Shown one piece after another: positions 1 to 8,016 of a stretch of DNA of 11,275 nt. Within the stretch, counting starts at the first letter, position 1. Every line of letters starts with the position of its first letter. The stretch is taken from the NCBI GenBank assembly GCA_945897395.1, contig CAMDFE010000026.1, positions 1-11,275 on the forward strand. Reading direction: 5' to 3'. A program made the translations under genes and the position numbers. The stretch comes from Chryseobacterium gleum (GTDB taxonomy: Bacteria; Bacteroidota; Bacteroidia; Flavobacteriales_D; Sanyastnellaceae). The notes below the pieces were generated by a model. It saw nothing but the letters and a program-made list of their open reading frames with translations. It ran no database searches and was not told the DNA's origin.

Positions 1-1
1 A

Positions 2-652
2 CCGAACAATGAATTGAAGCCTGAAAAAGTCTCGAATATCGAAGCGACAATCGAGCGCAAATTCAACAAAAAAACAACCCTTGCTCTAAACGGATACTAC
101 ATGAATTACACCAACGCTTTAACAACAGGAAAAGCGCAATTCAATGGCCAAGATTCTATTTTTTACGATGGAACATTAAGCCCAGTTTACACCACCGTCA
201 ATGCTAACGAAGCGTTTATCTATGGTGGAAACATCTCGTTGAATTCGCAAGTAAGCGATCACTTCAGCATGCAGTCTTCTGTGGTATACACTTACGGCAG
301 AATCAAGACTGACAATGGCGAAACGCCGCTCGATCACATTCCTCCTGTATACGGAAGAACAGGAATCACCGTCCAACAGCAAAAATTCCGCGGTGAGTTT
401 TCGGTGTTATACAACGGTTGGAAACGAATCGCAGATTACCGATTGAATGCCGAAGACAACGAAGCTTATGCGACCTCTGATGGCATGCCCGCTTGGTATA
501 CACTGAACGCAAAAGGGAGCTACCAATTGAACGAACAGTTTCAGTTGATGATTGGATTGGAAAACATTCTAGATGTGAACTACCGCGTCTTCGCTTCGAA
601 TATTTCCGGAGCAGGACGCAACGTTACATTCACACTTCGCGGTCGCTTCTAA
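2..652 (+). CDS. TonB-dependent outer-membrane receptor, C-terminal part (5' end outside window)
   Basis: Partial gene: the reading frame is open from base 2 and stops with TAA at 650-652, giving about 217 residues. It is the C-terminal portion of a 22-stranded beta-barrel that imports iron complexes, cobalamin or another ligand using energy from TonB-ExbBD. The fragment begins with the family-typical motif NELKPEKVSNIE, followed by alternating amphipathic strands (LALNGYYMNYTNAL; FIYGGNISLNSQV). The loop segment PLDHIPPVYGRTGI and the end GLENILDVNYRVFASNISGAG followed by RNVTFTLRGRF match CirA/haem/siderophore-type receptors, and the last residue is the Phe expected of outer-membrane barrels. 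Plug domain and TonB box lie upstream of the window, so the substrate cannot be told. Its 3' end overlaps the convergent lipid kinase gene by 23 bp. Family assignment is firm; ligand is unknown. Confidence 0.93.
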   Translation, partial: PNNELKPEKVSNIEATIERKFNKKTTLALNGYYMNYTNALTTGKAQFNGQDSIFYDGTLSPVYTTVNANEAFIYGGNISLNSQVSDHFSMQSSVVYTYGRIKTDNGETPLDHIPPVYGRTGITVQQQKFRGEFSVLYNGWKRIADYRLNAEDNEAYATSDGMPAWYTLNAKGSYQLNEQFQLMIGLENILDVNYRVFASNISGAGRNVTFTLRGRF

Positions 653-1523
653 CCACTATGTTTATTTTATGTTGAAGTGAAATAGACATCGGAGAAAATC
701 CAACAAACTCTCCGTCCATATCAATAGGCATCGGAACTTCGGTTTCAACGCTTATTTTTTTTGCGGAATAATATTGAATTTTGTGATAAGAAAGCTTCTT
801 ACATTTTTTCACTCTCGGCACGAAATACAAATACTCGAAAATATTCAAATCGCCAATGACAATAACCTCTAGACTTCCGTCTGTTAAATCGCTTTCCGGA
901 GAAATGCCCAAGCCAGAACCGAAATACTTCGCGTTAGCAACAACAAAATTCATGGCGCGCGCATCGTACTTCTTTCCGTCTAGATCAAAATGAATGGTTC
1001 GCTTTTTAAATCGAATTAAGTTCTTCACGATTAACCACTGGTAGGTCAAGAATGATCCCAACCTTCTTTTGCTTCGCATCATGTCATAAGCGACACACCC
1101 TCCCAAACCTAAATCTGTCACGTTCAAAAAAGCGCGCGTCTTTCCGTCCCATTCCATGCAGGGTAAATCAATGGCTTTGAAATTTCCTTCCTCTATATTC
1201 GCTTTTAATTTTTCAAAAGAAGTTGGAACATTCACCGTCTTTACAAAATCGTTGCCTGTTCCCGAAGGCCAGATGGCCAGCGGTGTTCGAGGATTTTCAG
1301 AATGAAAAATCCCGTTAGCGGCCAGATTCAAACTGCCGTCGCCACCGCAAACCAAAACCACATCGAAAGATTCATTGCAGAGTTCTCTCGCAATTTTTTC
1401 AGCGTGCCTGTCGTATTCAGTTACACGAATATGCAGGTCCCAATCGGAAAAGACTTTTTCGATTTGCTGGCGTTGGTCGTGTCTATTGCTTTTCGCACCG
1501 TGCAGAATTACGCCTAACCTCAT
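630..1523 (-). CDS. Diacylglycerol kinase family (DAGK_cat) lipid kinase
   Basis: A 297-residue protein of the usual length for bacterial YegS/DgkB/BmrU-like kinases, which phosphorylate diacylglycerol or a related lipid alcohol with ATP at the inner face of the cytoplasmic membrane. The nucleotide-binding signature GGDGS is at residues 60-64 and PSGTGNDF at 86-93. FLNVTDLGLGG (132-142), the segment NAKYFGSGLGISPESDLTDG (197-216) and DMDGE (268-272) are the expected C-terminal beta-sandwich and catalytic-loop motifs. There is no signal peptide or membrane helix. The ATG at 1523 overlaps the upstream gene's TGA as ATGA, so translational coupling with the type B sorting-domain protein is likely. 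The lipid substrate cannot be read from sequence. NAD kinase shares GGDG but lacks PSGTGNDF. The last 23 bp overlap the facing TonB receptor. Confidence 0.93.
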   Translation of the reverse strand: MRLGVILHGAKSNRHDQRQQIEKVFSDWDLHIRVTEYDRHAEKIARELCNESFDVVLVCGGDGSLNLAANGIFHSENPRTPLAIWPSGTGNDFVKTVNVPTSFEKLKANIEEGNFKAIDLPCMEWDGKTRAFLNVTDLGLGGCVAYDMMRSKRRLGSFLTYQWLIVKNLIRFKKRTIHFDLDGKKYDARAMNFVVANAKYFGSGLGISPESDLTDGSLEVIVIGDLNIFEYLYFVPRVKKCKKLSYHKIQYYSAKKISVETEVPMPIDMDGEFVGFSPMSISLQHKINIVVRSDREV

Positions 1524-3166
1524 TCAACAACAAGAATTGTCCCTTCCACTGTTTCTTCAACGGCAGTTCCACAATCTGTTTTGTAATGAAATAAATAGAA
1601 ATACGTTCCTGGAACAACTTCGCTTGGCCTCCAATATTTTTGGGTAGGCGTACTTTCAAACACAATCCCACCCCAACGATTGTATACCGTTAAATCGTAT
1701 TCAAGAAAAAGCACAGTCAGATCTAAGGTTGGGTCAGAGGCCAATAAAACATGCCAATTATCATTCAAGTTATCTTGTTTCAAAGTAACAATATTCGGTA
1801 AAAGCATAGTGCTTAAATCCAAAGCATAAACATCTCCCGCAAAAATTTCTAATGAACCCGAATCAGAACAACCATTATCTAAATTCGTCACCACTAAATT
1901 CAACACTCCTGGTTCGGTAGCAATTGGATCAGCAACACTAGTGCTTGTGAGACCCGCGCCTGTCCAAGAATAAGAAACGTTCTGTGCTGGTGAAACTTCG
2001 ACTCCTAAAATTTCGACTGCCGAGTTTAGACAAGTCAGTGAATCCTGTGAAGGAATTGCCAATTGAATATCTTGATTCGGAACCGTTACTGGAATGGCGC
2101 GCAAACAGCCGTTTCCGTCTGTTATCGTTGCTGTATAATTTCCACCTACAACATTGGTAAGATCGAACTGTGTTTGATTTGTTCCGTTAAAATTCAATGT
2201 GTAATTACCATCTCCTCCCGTAATATTCGATACAGTTACACTTCCACCGAAACCATTGCATGAAGTTGTTGCAGCAACATCGAAGGCGACAGGATCACTT
2301 ATTTCAAAAGCGATACTCTCCGTTCCTAAATTCCCACAAGCGTCTTCCACAAAGCCCGTTGTGTTCGTAATGTTCAAGGTGTAGGTTCCTCCAATTAAAA
2401 CTTGACTCGCCAATTGAATGGTGAAGACATCGGCCATCGTCGGACTGTTGGCCGTTACAGACTGAACGGTGATGGTTCCGCTCGGGCCAGTAACCGTGAA
2501 GTCTGTTGGTTGCACAGATGTTCCAACAATAGGCTCGCTAAAAGTAAGTATAACAGTTAAGTTGCTGCAGTCTGTTGTTGCACTAATCGGCACAGGTGGC
2601 ACTTGATCATACAAAGAAGCTGTTGATTGACCGAAGTTGATGGTATAACCTTCGAGGCTGTTTGACCAATTCATAACAACCAAGGCATAGGTTTGTCCCA
2701 CAACAACGGGAAGATCGGCATTGAACGGAGGTCCAAAGGTTGTCCCGGGTCCGTTAGAAGTTCCTTGTCCTCCGCTAGCAGAGGAGATTCCAGTAGGACC
2801 ATTAAATGAAAAATCTCCGTAGCTGTTGCATTCAACCTCAGGTGAAGTTGTTCCCAATCCGGCGCAACCACCTGTTGTAATATTGAACAAGCCCCAATCA
2901 TAATCATCTACATCGTTCAATGGATCTAAGATGAAACTCAAGTTCCCGTTGGCCTGAACCGTAAAGGTGTACCATACTGAATTCTGCTCAAAACCTTGAT
3001 TGCACGCTCCTGTTGCTTCAATGAAATTCCCCGCGTTTAGCGACGCTTGAGTCTCTGTATACAAATCACCACACAGAACTATTGCTCCATTGCAATCACT
3101 TATTGAAGTCTGTGCAATTCCTTGAACAGCACAAAAGCAAAGAATAACGAAAATAATTTTACGCAT
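1520..3166 (-). CDS. Secreted Ig-like/SprB-repeat protein with type B T9SS (CHU_C) sorting domain
   Basis: A 548-residue cell-surface or secreted protein. Residues 1-19 are a signal peptide (MRKIIFVILCFCAVQGIAQ). Residues 20-180 form an N-terminal beta-sandwich with paired cysteines (SVWYTFTV, DYDWGLFNI), as in many Bacteroidota surface proteins. Residues 190-290 look like a bacterial Ig-like domain (ILTFSEPIV, FTVTGPSG). Residues 292-366 resemble a SprB repeat (TGGDGNYTLNFNG, NYTATITDGNGC). Residues 367-445 are another Ig-like unit. Residues 455-548 match the gliding-motility-associated C-terminal (CHU_C) domain: YNRWGGIVFES at 495-505 and VPGTYFYLFHYKTDCG near 518-533. The usual TPNGDG-NDxF motif has decayed to TLKQDNLNDNW. 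This domain directs export by T9SS. The ligand is unknown. Probably co-transcribed with the downstream lipid kinase (4-bp overlap) and separated by 33 bp from the larger T9SS protein upstream. Confidence 0.88.
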   Translation of the reverse strand: MRKIIFVILCFCAVQGIAQTSISDCNGAIVLCGDLYTETQASLNAGNFIEATGACNQGFEQNSVWYTFTVQANGNLSFILDPLNDVDDYDWGLFNITTGGCAGLGTTSPEVECNSYGDFSFNGPTGISSASGGQGTSNGPGTTFGPPFNADLPVVVGQTYALVVMNWSNSLEGYTINFGQSTASLYDQVPPVPISATTDCSNLTVILTFSEPIVGTSVQPTDFTVTGPSGTITVQSVTANSPTMADVFTIQLASQVLIGGTYTLNITNTTGFVEDACGNLGTESIAFEISDPVAFDVAATTSCNGFGGSVTVSNITGGDGNYTLNFNGTNQTQFDLTNVVGGNYTATITDGNGCLRAIPVTVPNQDIQLAIPSQDSLTCLNSAVEILGVEVSPAQNVSYSWTGAGLTSTSVADPIATEPGVLNLVVTNLDNGCSDSGSLEIFAGDVYALDLSTMLLPNIVTLKQDNLNDNWHVLLASDPTLDLTVLFLEYDLTVYNRWGGIVFESTPTQKYWRPSEVVPGTYFYLFHYKTDCGTAVEETVEGTILVVE

Positions 3167-3187
3167 GGAACTAAATTAAGGTATGGA

Positions 3188-3195
3188 CAAATATA
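3188..3195 (-). promoter_or_regulatory. Candidate -7 element (TATATTTG) for the type B protein/lipid kinase pair
   Basis: Read on the minus strand, TATATTTG matches the Bacteroidota -7 consensus TAnnTTTG at every specified base. It sits 21 nt before the ATG at 3166, inside the 33-bp gap behind the 1348-residue protein gene. No TTG lies at the usual 17-23 nt upstream, so the -33 half is missing or weak. If it works, the two-gene unit has its own transcription start. Confidence 0.38.
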
Positions 3196-3199
3196 GCCA

Positions 3200-6100
3200 T
3201 TACAATTTTATAAAGTCCCTTTTCACAACTGACCCGATATCTTGAATCTGTAAGACATAAACCCCCGACGCCAATCCCTCAAGATTCAGCTGCTGCTTGG
3301 CTGACTGAATGCGTCCTGCTAGCACCAGCTTTCCTTCAGCAGAATAAACGGTGTAATTCGTTTCATTCAAAACCTCATGACCTAAGTTTACATTCAATTT
3401 ATCTCCAGTTGGAACCGGGAAAATTGAAACTGCATTCAATGAATTTTCATTCACATTTAAAACTGGAATTTCTCCAATGGTGAACACACCCGTCGCTGGC
3501 AATTGCAATGTGACTTCATACACGTCACCCACCAAAGTCATCGGATAAACCTGCAAAGTAGTTGATGTATTGAATCCTTCTGATTCACTAACTATGACAT
3601 TCACTTCATTCAATCCCGTTATTTCTGAAGCTTGAATGCGCAACGTAGAGTTGAATACACTTCCTGTTCGGGTGAATGCGTAGGTTCGTTGAATTCTATT
3701 CGAAATAAATGGATAAACTGAATTACTCACATTCATTCCATTCACATCGCTTCCAACTAAAAGATAATTTCCATCTACCATGGTTCCAACAGCGCTTACT
3801 TCTAGAACGCCCATCCCTTGAGCTACTTCGTGCTTGTCACCGGAATGTTCCTGTCCTACACCAATGACTTCTTCGGCATAATTTGGATGGAAATAGCGGG
3901 ATTGCAAGCCTAAATCCATTCCGTATTTCACCGCTAAATAATTATTTACAATGGTGTGATGTGAAAGAAACAGTCTGCGTTTGTACAAGATGTTTTCACC
4001 CATTCTTCCTTTTCCAAAACGATCATCGTAATCCCAACCGAAGCGAATATCAATTGGAGTTGTGTTGTCACGCGCTCCAATATTTACGCCTGGAAACGGA
4101 TACAAATGATCATCGAAAATCGTATAGAACAATTGATGTAGATCGTCTTGCTCATAGATTAATCCGTAGATGTGCGGTGACGTTGCTTCACCAATGTAGA
4201 ATATCGGAGAGCTCGAATAATTCGATTCCAAATCTAAAACTTCACTGTGGTAGTAATAATCGTTTTTCCAAGGATGAAGAAGATATCCGTTAGAAACACG
4301 TGCACTTGCGAACCAACCGTGATCGTTGAACAGAATAGAATCTGTTTCAACTACGCAATAGGCACTTGTACTTCTTCCGCCTAAAACATCATTCATTTGC
4401 AAGAAGTCATTGTCGCCATCGAATTGAATTCCTGGACGATTGTACACGCCATTATTTGCAACAAATGTTGGACGTTGATTCACGCTTCCTTGTGCAGCAG
4501 AATTGTTGTTTCCACTTTGGTCTTGCCACACATAAACAGGATCTCCATCATTCGCAGAGAGGGCTCCATTCATTAATGCTCCATTGTCTGCACGCATCCA
4601 AAAAGCTAGATCATCGCTATCTCCAACTCCGCCAGGACCCTTGCTTCCGAATGCAGCAGGTGCTTGCATGAAGACCAATTTCAATGTGTCACTTGCAGCA
4701 TTTCCTGTAAAGAAATTATCAATTGTGGTATTGCTAGGAAGGGCTACTCTTACTTGACCAAAACTTGTTGGTGTAACATTAACCACGTAGTTGGAAGGAC
4801 CACCTGTGAGAGAATTCACCGTTCCATTTTCAATATAAAAATCGGAAATAGTTAAATCGCTAACATCTACGTTTGTCAAATTCCGATAGAAGAAAATCTC
4901 TGCATCGAAAGTTCCAATGACCTCACCGGAAGTGCTTGGTGAATTCCATACAGCGCTGGTTGGAAACACATTCGTTTCCGGACTGTACAAATCGCTTTCC
5001 CACATGCCTCTTCCATAGGTTGATGCGCGAATTCGTTTCGGTGAATCGTATCCTATCTCCATCTCCGTCACTCGTGCAGCGTATGGAAATCCGGTGGAGA
5101 AATTAACCCATTCTGTCATGCTAGCATCCCAATAATAAATTCCTAAATCAGTTCCGATATACAGATTTTCAAGCACCGACGAGGTGTCTGAAACAATGGT
5201 ATTCACGGCAACGTCTGGCAAATTCGGAGTCATGAGTGTCCACGACGCTCCTCCGTTTAAACTCTTATACACGTTCTTATTGAAGGCGATGTACACGGTT
5301 AGTGAATCTGTTTTGTGTGTCTCAATTGCATTCACTGCAACTACTGCATTCGGCAAATAGGTACTCATGTTTTGCCAAACAACAGTATCACCCATAGAGT
5401 TATCTGTTCTTCCCATTTTGCGAGAGCCCTTCGAAGCATACAATACATTTCCTTTTGTGTAATGCGCTCGGATTTGATTGCAATCGGTTGTATTCGCACT
5501 TAAAAAACTCGTCGATATTTTTTCCCAGGTGATAGAGTCCTTTTCAACATGTTTAATATTCTTCGATCTCCAAATATTTTTCATTCCCACAAACATGGTT
5601 GCACTGCTGTCTGGGTGCAAGCAATACGGGGTGCTCCATGCACCTTCTTCCGTAATGCCGTTGGTTCCATCTCCTGCAAACTTCTGATTGATGTAGTTTG
5701 TTGAAGTTCTGTACAAATCGCCGTAATAGATGCTTCCGTATCGACGCCCTTCTTCCTCGTAATCATACATACATTCGAATCCGTCTCCACCGCCTGTTCT
5801 AGCCCAGCGAGCCCCTTGAAATTCCGCTGTTCCATTGTCTTGAAACCCAGTTAATGCTCTTGCACCATCATGCGGCGATTGCCCCATTCGATAGATTTGT
5901 CCGTTAACAATTCCGCTTGAAATATCTTGCCATTCGCTGTTGTTCACATAGCGATAAAGTCCACCATCGTTGCATACGTACAGATCATTATTGTGCGGAT
6001 TAATTACCATTTCATGTTGATCGACATGCATAAAATTCGAATTAATATCTTGCCATGTCACTCCGCCATCAATACTTTTCTTCACTCGAATTCCACCACA

Positions 6101-7246
6101 ATATATAACATTGGGTATAAGCGCATCACCTGTGAGACACAGGTCGTACCATGCCTGTCCTCCAGAGCTCGATCCGTCTGCAGACCACCCCATAATATTT
6201 GGCTCGCTGCTCATTTGCGTGAATGTTAGTCCGGCATCCTCACTTTTAAATGTCCCTGTATACGAATAAGTATTCGTTCTTAAAATATATACCGCATCGG
6301 GTTCCGAGGCGTTTACCGCCACACACATGCGCGTTCCGTTCGTCATGCCTGAATTGCTTTGAGCCCATGTCAATCCGAAATCTTCACTTCTATAAAATCT
6401 TCCCGCACCAGTGGCGTAGAGTATATTGTGATCCGTTGGGTGTTGCGCTAAATCTTTGTAGGCGAAAGTGTTTATTGAAACTTGAGTCCAAGTAACTCCG
6501 CCATCTATTGATCTTCTAATGCCTAAGTCTGTTGCAATAACCACACTGTTTGCTTGGTCGTCGCAAGCAATAATTCCACCCACGGTTCTGGTTGAGATTC
6601 CTGCGTTCACAAAGTTCCACGAGTCGCCACCGTCCTCGCTTCGCAACACACCCATTCCTGGTGAGTCACCCGCATCGCGATCTCCTGTTCCAGCATACAC
6701 AACGTTTGGATTCAGCGGATCAAAAGCTATAGCACTTATCCCAAGCGTTGGCAAATCATCTGTACTTGAAGACCAGGAAGCACCTCCATTTGTCGATTTC
6801 CATAGTCCGCCAGCAGGAGTGCCCACGAGCATAATTAGCTCATTGGTTGGATGAAAGGCGATGCATGAAACACGTCCAACACCTTCAATATTTTCCCGAG
6901 TAGTTACTCCATCGAGAATGGGACCTAACGGCTCCCAGTTACCGGAGAGAGAGCGCTGTCCTGAGTAATTCTTCAAAACCGTCCACAACTCTATAGTCTC
7001 TCTTCCGTTTTGCATTTTGCCATTCTCATCGGCATGGGTTTCCATTAACCATTTGAAACGTTCTAAAGGCTTGTATCCTTGACCGCGCTCAGTTGGGCGT
7101 TCCGGCCATGCGGTATTCATTTCTGAAATAAAATCGAAAACAGAAACATCGCTGTGCATTAAGTCTGTCCACATAGGATGATCCTGCGCTACGGTGCTTA
7201 ATGAAATTAAACTCACAACGACTAGAGAAAATATACGATTTATCAT
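3200..7246 (-). CDS. Secreted Asp-box (BNR/sortilin-like) beta-propeller protein with LamG-like region and type A T9SS sorting domain
   Basis: A 1348-residue secreted protein. Signal peptide at 1-21 (ending STVAQ). Residues 25-110 show the conserved Flavobacteriia lead-in (GQGYKPLERFKWLMETHADE). Residues 110-755 form Asp-box propellers: boxes at 151 (STNGGASW), 203, 246, 287, 335, 391 and 662, ending with the typical STYGRGMWE at 742-750. Residues 780-850 are an Ig-like domain (FYIENGTVNSLTGG). Residues 870-1150 match the concanavalin/LamG-like module (DUF8202-type) of Bacteroidota exoproteins: PVYVWQDQSGNNN, RPGIQFDGDNDFLQ, and VNNYLAVKYGMDLGL. Residues 1272-1348 are a type A sorting domain (VSIFPVPTGDKLNVN, YSAEGKLV, LASGVYVLQI, VKRDFIKL), which is cleaved and often linked to A-LPS after export. 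No catalytic residues are assignable, so binding or adhesion is an inference. A weak -7-like TTTATTTG lies at 7272-7265, just downstream of the peroxiredoxin terminator. Confidence 0.9.
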   Translation of the reverse strand: MINRIFSLVVVSLISLSTVAQDHPMWTDLMHSDVSVFDFISEMNTAWPERPTERGQGYKPLERFKWLMETHADENGKMQNGRETIELWTVLKNYSGQRSLSGNWEPLGPILDGVTTRENIEGVGRVSCIAFHPTNELIMLVGTPAGGLWKSTNGGASWSSSTDDLPTLGISAIAFDPLNPNVVYAGTGDRDAGDSPGMGVLRSEDGGDSWNFVNAGISTRTVGGIIACDDQANSVVIATDLGIRRSIDGGVTWTQVSINTFAYKDLAQHPTDHNILYATGAGRFYRSEDFGLTWAQSNSGMTNGTRMCVAVNASEPDAVYILRTNTYSYTGTFKSEDAGLTFTQMSSEPNIMGWSADGSSSGGQAWYDLCLTGDALIPNVIYCGGIRVKKSIDGGVTWQDINSNFMHVDQHEMVINPHNNDLYVCNDGGLYRYVNNSEWQDISSGIVNGQIYRMGQSPHDGARALTGFQDNGTAEFQGARWARTGGGDGFECMYDYEEEGRRYGSIYYGDLYRTSTNYINQKFAGDGTNGITEEGAWSTPYCLHPDSSATMFVGMKNIWRSKNIKHVEKDSITWEKISTSFLSANTTDCNQIRAHYTKGNVLYASKGSRKMGRTDNSMGDTVVWQNMSTYLPNAVVAVNAIETHKTDSLTVYIAFNKNVYKSLNGGASWTLMTPNLPDVAVNTIVSDTSSVLENLYIGTDLGIYYWDASMTEWVNFSTGFPYAARVTEMEIGYDSPKRIRASTYGRGMWESDLYSPETNVFPTSAVWNSPSTSGEVIGTFDAEIFFYRNLTNVDVSDLTISDFYIENGTVNSLTGGPSNYVVNVTPTSFGQVRVALPSNTTIDNFFTGNAASDTLKLVFMQAPAAFGSKGPGGVGDSDDLAFWMRADNGALMNGALSANDGDPVYVWQDQSGNNNSAAQGSVNQRPTFVANNGVYNRPGIQFDGDNDFLQMNDVLGGRSTSAYCVVETDSILFNDHGWFASARVSNGYLLHPWKNDYYYHSEVLDLESNYSSSPIFYIGEATSPHIYGLIYEQDDLHQLFYTIFDDHLYPFPGVNIGARDNTTPIDIRFGWDYDDRFGKGRMGENILYKRRLFLSHHTIVNNYLAVKYGMDLGLQSRYFHPNYAEEVIGVGQEHSGDKHEVAQGMGVLEVSAVGTMVDGNYLLVGSDVNGMNVSNSVYPFISNRIQRTYAFTRTGSVFNSTLRIQASEITGLNEVNVIVSESEGFNTSTTLQVYPMTLVGDVYEVTLQLPATGVFTIGEIPVLNVNENSLNAVSIFPVPTGDKLNVNLGHEVLNETNYTVYSAEGKLVLAGRIQSAKQQLNLEGLASGVYVLQIQDIGSVVKRDFIKL

Positions 7247-7282
7247 AGTTACAAGAATACGTCACAAATAAATTCACAACAT

Positions 7283-7309
7283 AAAAAAAAGGGCTCAAAA
7301 TGAGCCCTT
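7283..7309 (-). terminator. Intrinsic terminator of the peroxiredoxin gene
   Basis: On the minus strand, AAGGGCTCA and TGAGCCCTT pair as a perfect 9-bp stem with a 3-nt loop. The T-run covers 7290-7283: eight Ts, two of which belong to the stem. It begins 18 nt after the peroxiredoxin stop codon. The plus-strand side lacks a T-run, so it acts in the minus direction only. It separates the peroxiredoxin from the downstream large T9SS gene. Confidence 0.88.
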
Positions 7310-7327
7310 CCTTTAACAATACTTGAA

Positions 7328-7960
7328 TTAGTGCTTTGCCAAATAATCAGCAACACCTTCGTGATTTGCTTTCATACCTTCACTTCCCTTCGACCAGTTT
7401 GCTGGACAAACTTCTCCGTTCTCTTCGAAAAACTGAAGAGCATCTACCATGCGCAGGGCCTCTTCTACATTTCTTCCCAACGGAAAATTGTTGATTAACT
7501 GATGCATTACAACACCGTTCTTGTCAATTAAGAACAATCCGCGGTATGCTATCATAGGTCCGTTAGCCACCAAGTTTCCATCTTCGTCGTAATCATACTC
7601 TCCAGCTAATACACCGTAATTATCTGCAATGGTTTTAGAAACATCGGCAACAATTGGATATGTAATTCCTTTGATACCACCTGCGTTCTTTTCCATTTGC
7701 AACCAGCCCCAGTGGCTCTCTTCTGTATCTGTAGAGCATGCTACAACAGCGCAATTGCGTGATTCAAATTCAGCTAATTTCTCTTGAAATGCGTGCAATT
7801 CAGTTGGACAAACGAATGTGAAATCTTTTGGGTAGAAGAAAAACACAACGTGTTTCTTTCCGACGAACTGATCCAATGAAAAATCACTCACCACGGTTCC
7901 TCCGTTAGTGATAGCTCCTGCCTTAAATGAAGGCGCTTTTTTTCCGACTAGTGATGACAT
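7328..7960 (-). CDS. Typical 2-Cys peroxiredoxin (AhpC/Prx1 subfamily)
   Basis: A 210-residue cytosolic thiol peroxidase that reduces hydrogen peroxide and organic hydroperoxides through paired cysteines. The peroxidatic site is intact: FYPKDFTFVCPTE with T48 and C51. R140 sits in the conserved AYRGLFLID. The resolving cysteine is C185 in GEVCPANW, making it a typical 2-Cys enzyme. ACSTDTEESHWGW (74-86) is the usual family block. Two details stand out. The GGLG sensitivity motif appears as GGIKG (94-98) and the C-terminal YF as YL (206-207), so resistance to overoxidation is hard to predict. An acidic insert, EYDYDEDGNL (121-130), precedes AYRG. There is no adjacent AhpF or thioredoxin reductase. 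The gene has a candidate promoter at 7977-8009 and its own terminator, so it is probably monocistronic. Confidence 0.96.
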   Translation of the reverse strand: MSSLVGKKAPSFKAGAITNGGTVVSDFSLDQFVGKKHVVFFFYPKDFTFVCPTELHAFQEKLAEFESRNCAVVACSTDTEESHWGWLQMEKNAGGIKGITYPIVADVSKTIADNYGVLAGEYDYDEDGNLVANGPMIAYRGLFLIDKNGVVMHQLINNFPLGRNVEEALRMVDALQFFEENGEVCPANWSKGSEGMKANHEGVADYLAKH

Positions 7961-7976
7961 AAAATTATATTTTTTG

Positions 7977-8009
7977 CAAATCTAACAGCATTGAACGAGT
8001 TATGTTCAA
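7977..8009 (-). promoter_or_regulatory. Candidate Bacteroidota-type promoter of the peroxiredoxin gene
   Basis: Minus strand: a -33 TTG at 8009-8007, a 22-nt spacer, then TAGATTTG at 7984-7977, a full match to TAnnTTTG. The -7 element ends 16 nt before the ATG at 7960. The A/T-rich leader just before the start is normal for Bacteroidota genes without Shine-Dalgarno sequences. The spacer is at the long end of the usual range. Confidence 0.5.
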
Positions 8010-8010
8010 T
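7990..8010. promoter_or_regulatory. 21-bp hyphenated palindrome overlapping the peroxiredoxin promoter
   Basis: ATTGAAC (7990-7996), a 7-nt spacer, and GTTCAAT (8004-8010) form perfect 7-bp inverted arms between the DUF423 stop codon and the peroxiredoxin start. The right arm contains the candidate -33 TTG. No T-run follows on either strand, so an operator for a dimeric regulator is a better guess than a terminator. It could still act as a weak mRNA 3' hairpin for the DUF423 transcript. Confidence 0.4.
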
Positions 8011-8016
8011 TCTACA

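Noticed and set aside
690..714. Inverted repeat CGGAGA-N13-TCTCCG downstream of the TonB receptor
   Set aside because: The 6-bp stem with a long loop and no T-run lies inside the lipid kinase coding sequence, so it is a poor terminator candidate.
630..1523. NAD kinase as an alternative identity because of GGDG
   Set aside because: PSGTGNDF, the ISPESDLTDG block and the DMDGE motif are those of the DAGK_cat lipid kinases.
3883..6854. Several plus-strand open frames of 60-136 codons opposite the large T9SS gene
   Set aside because: They have Cys/His/Arg-rich compositions typical of antisense frames, no signal or domain match, and lie wholly inside a well-supported gene.
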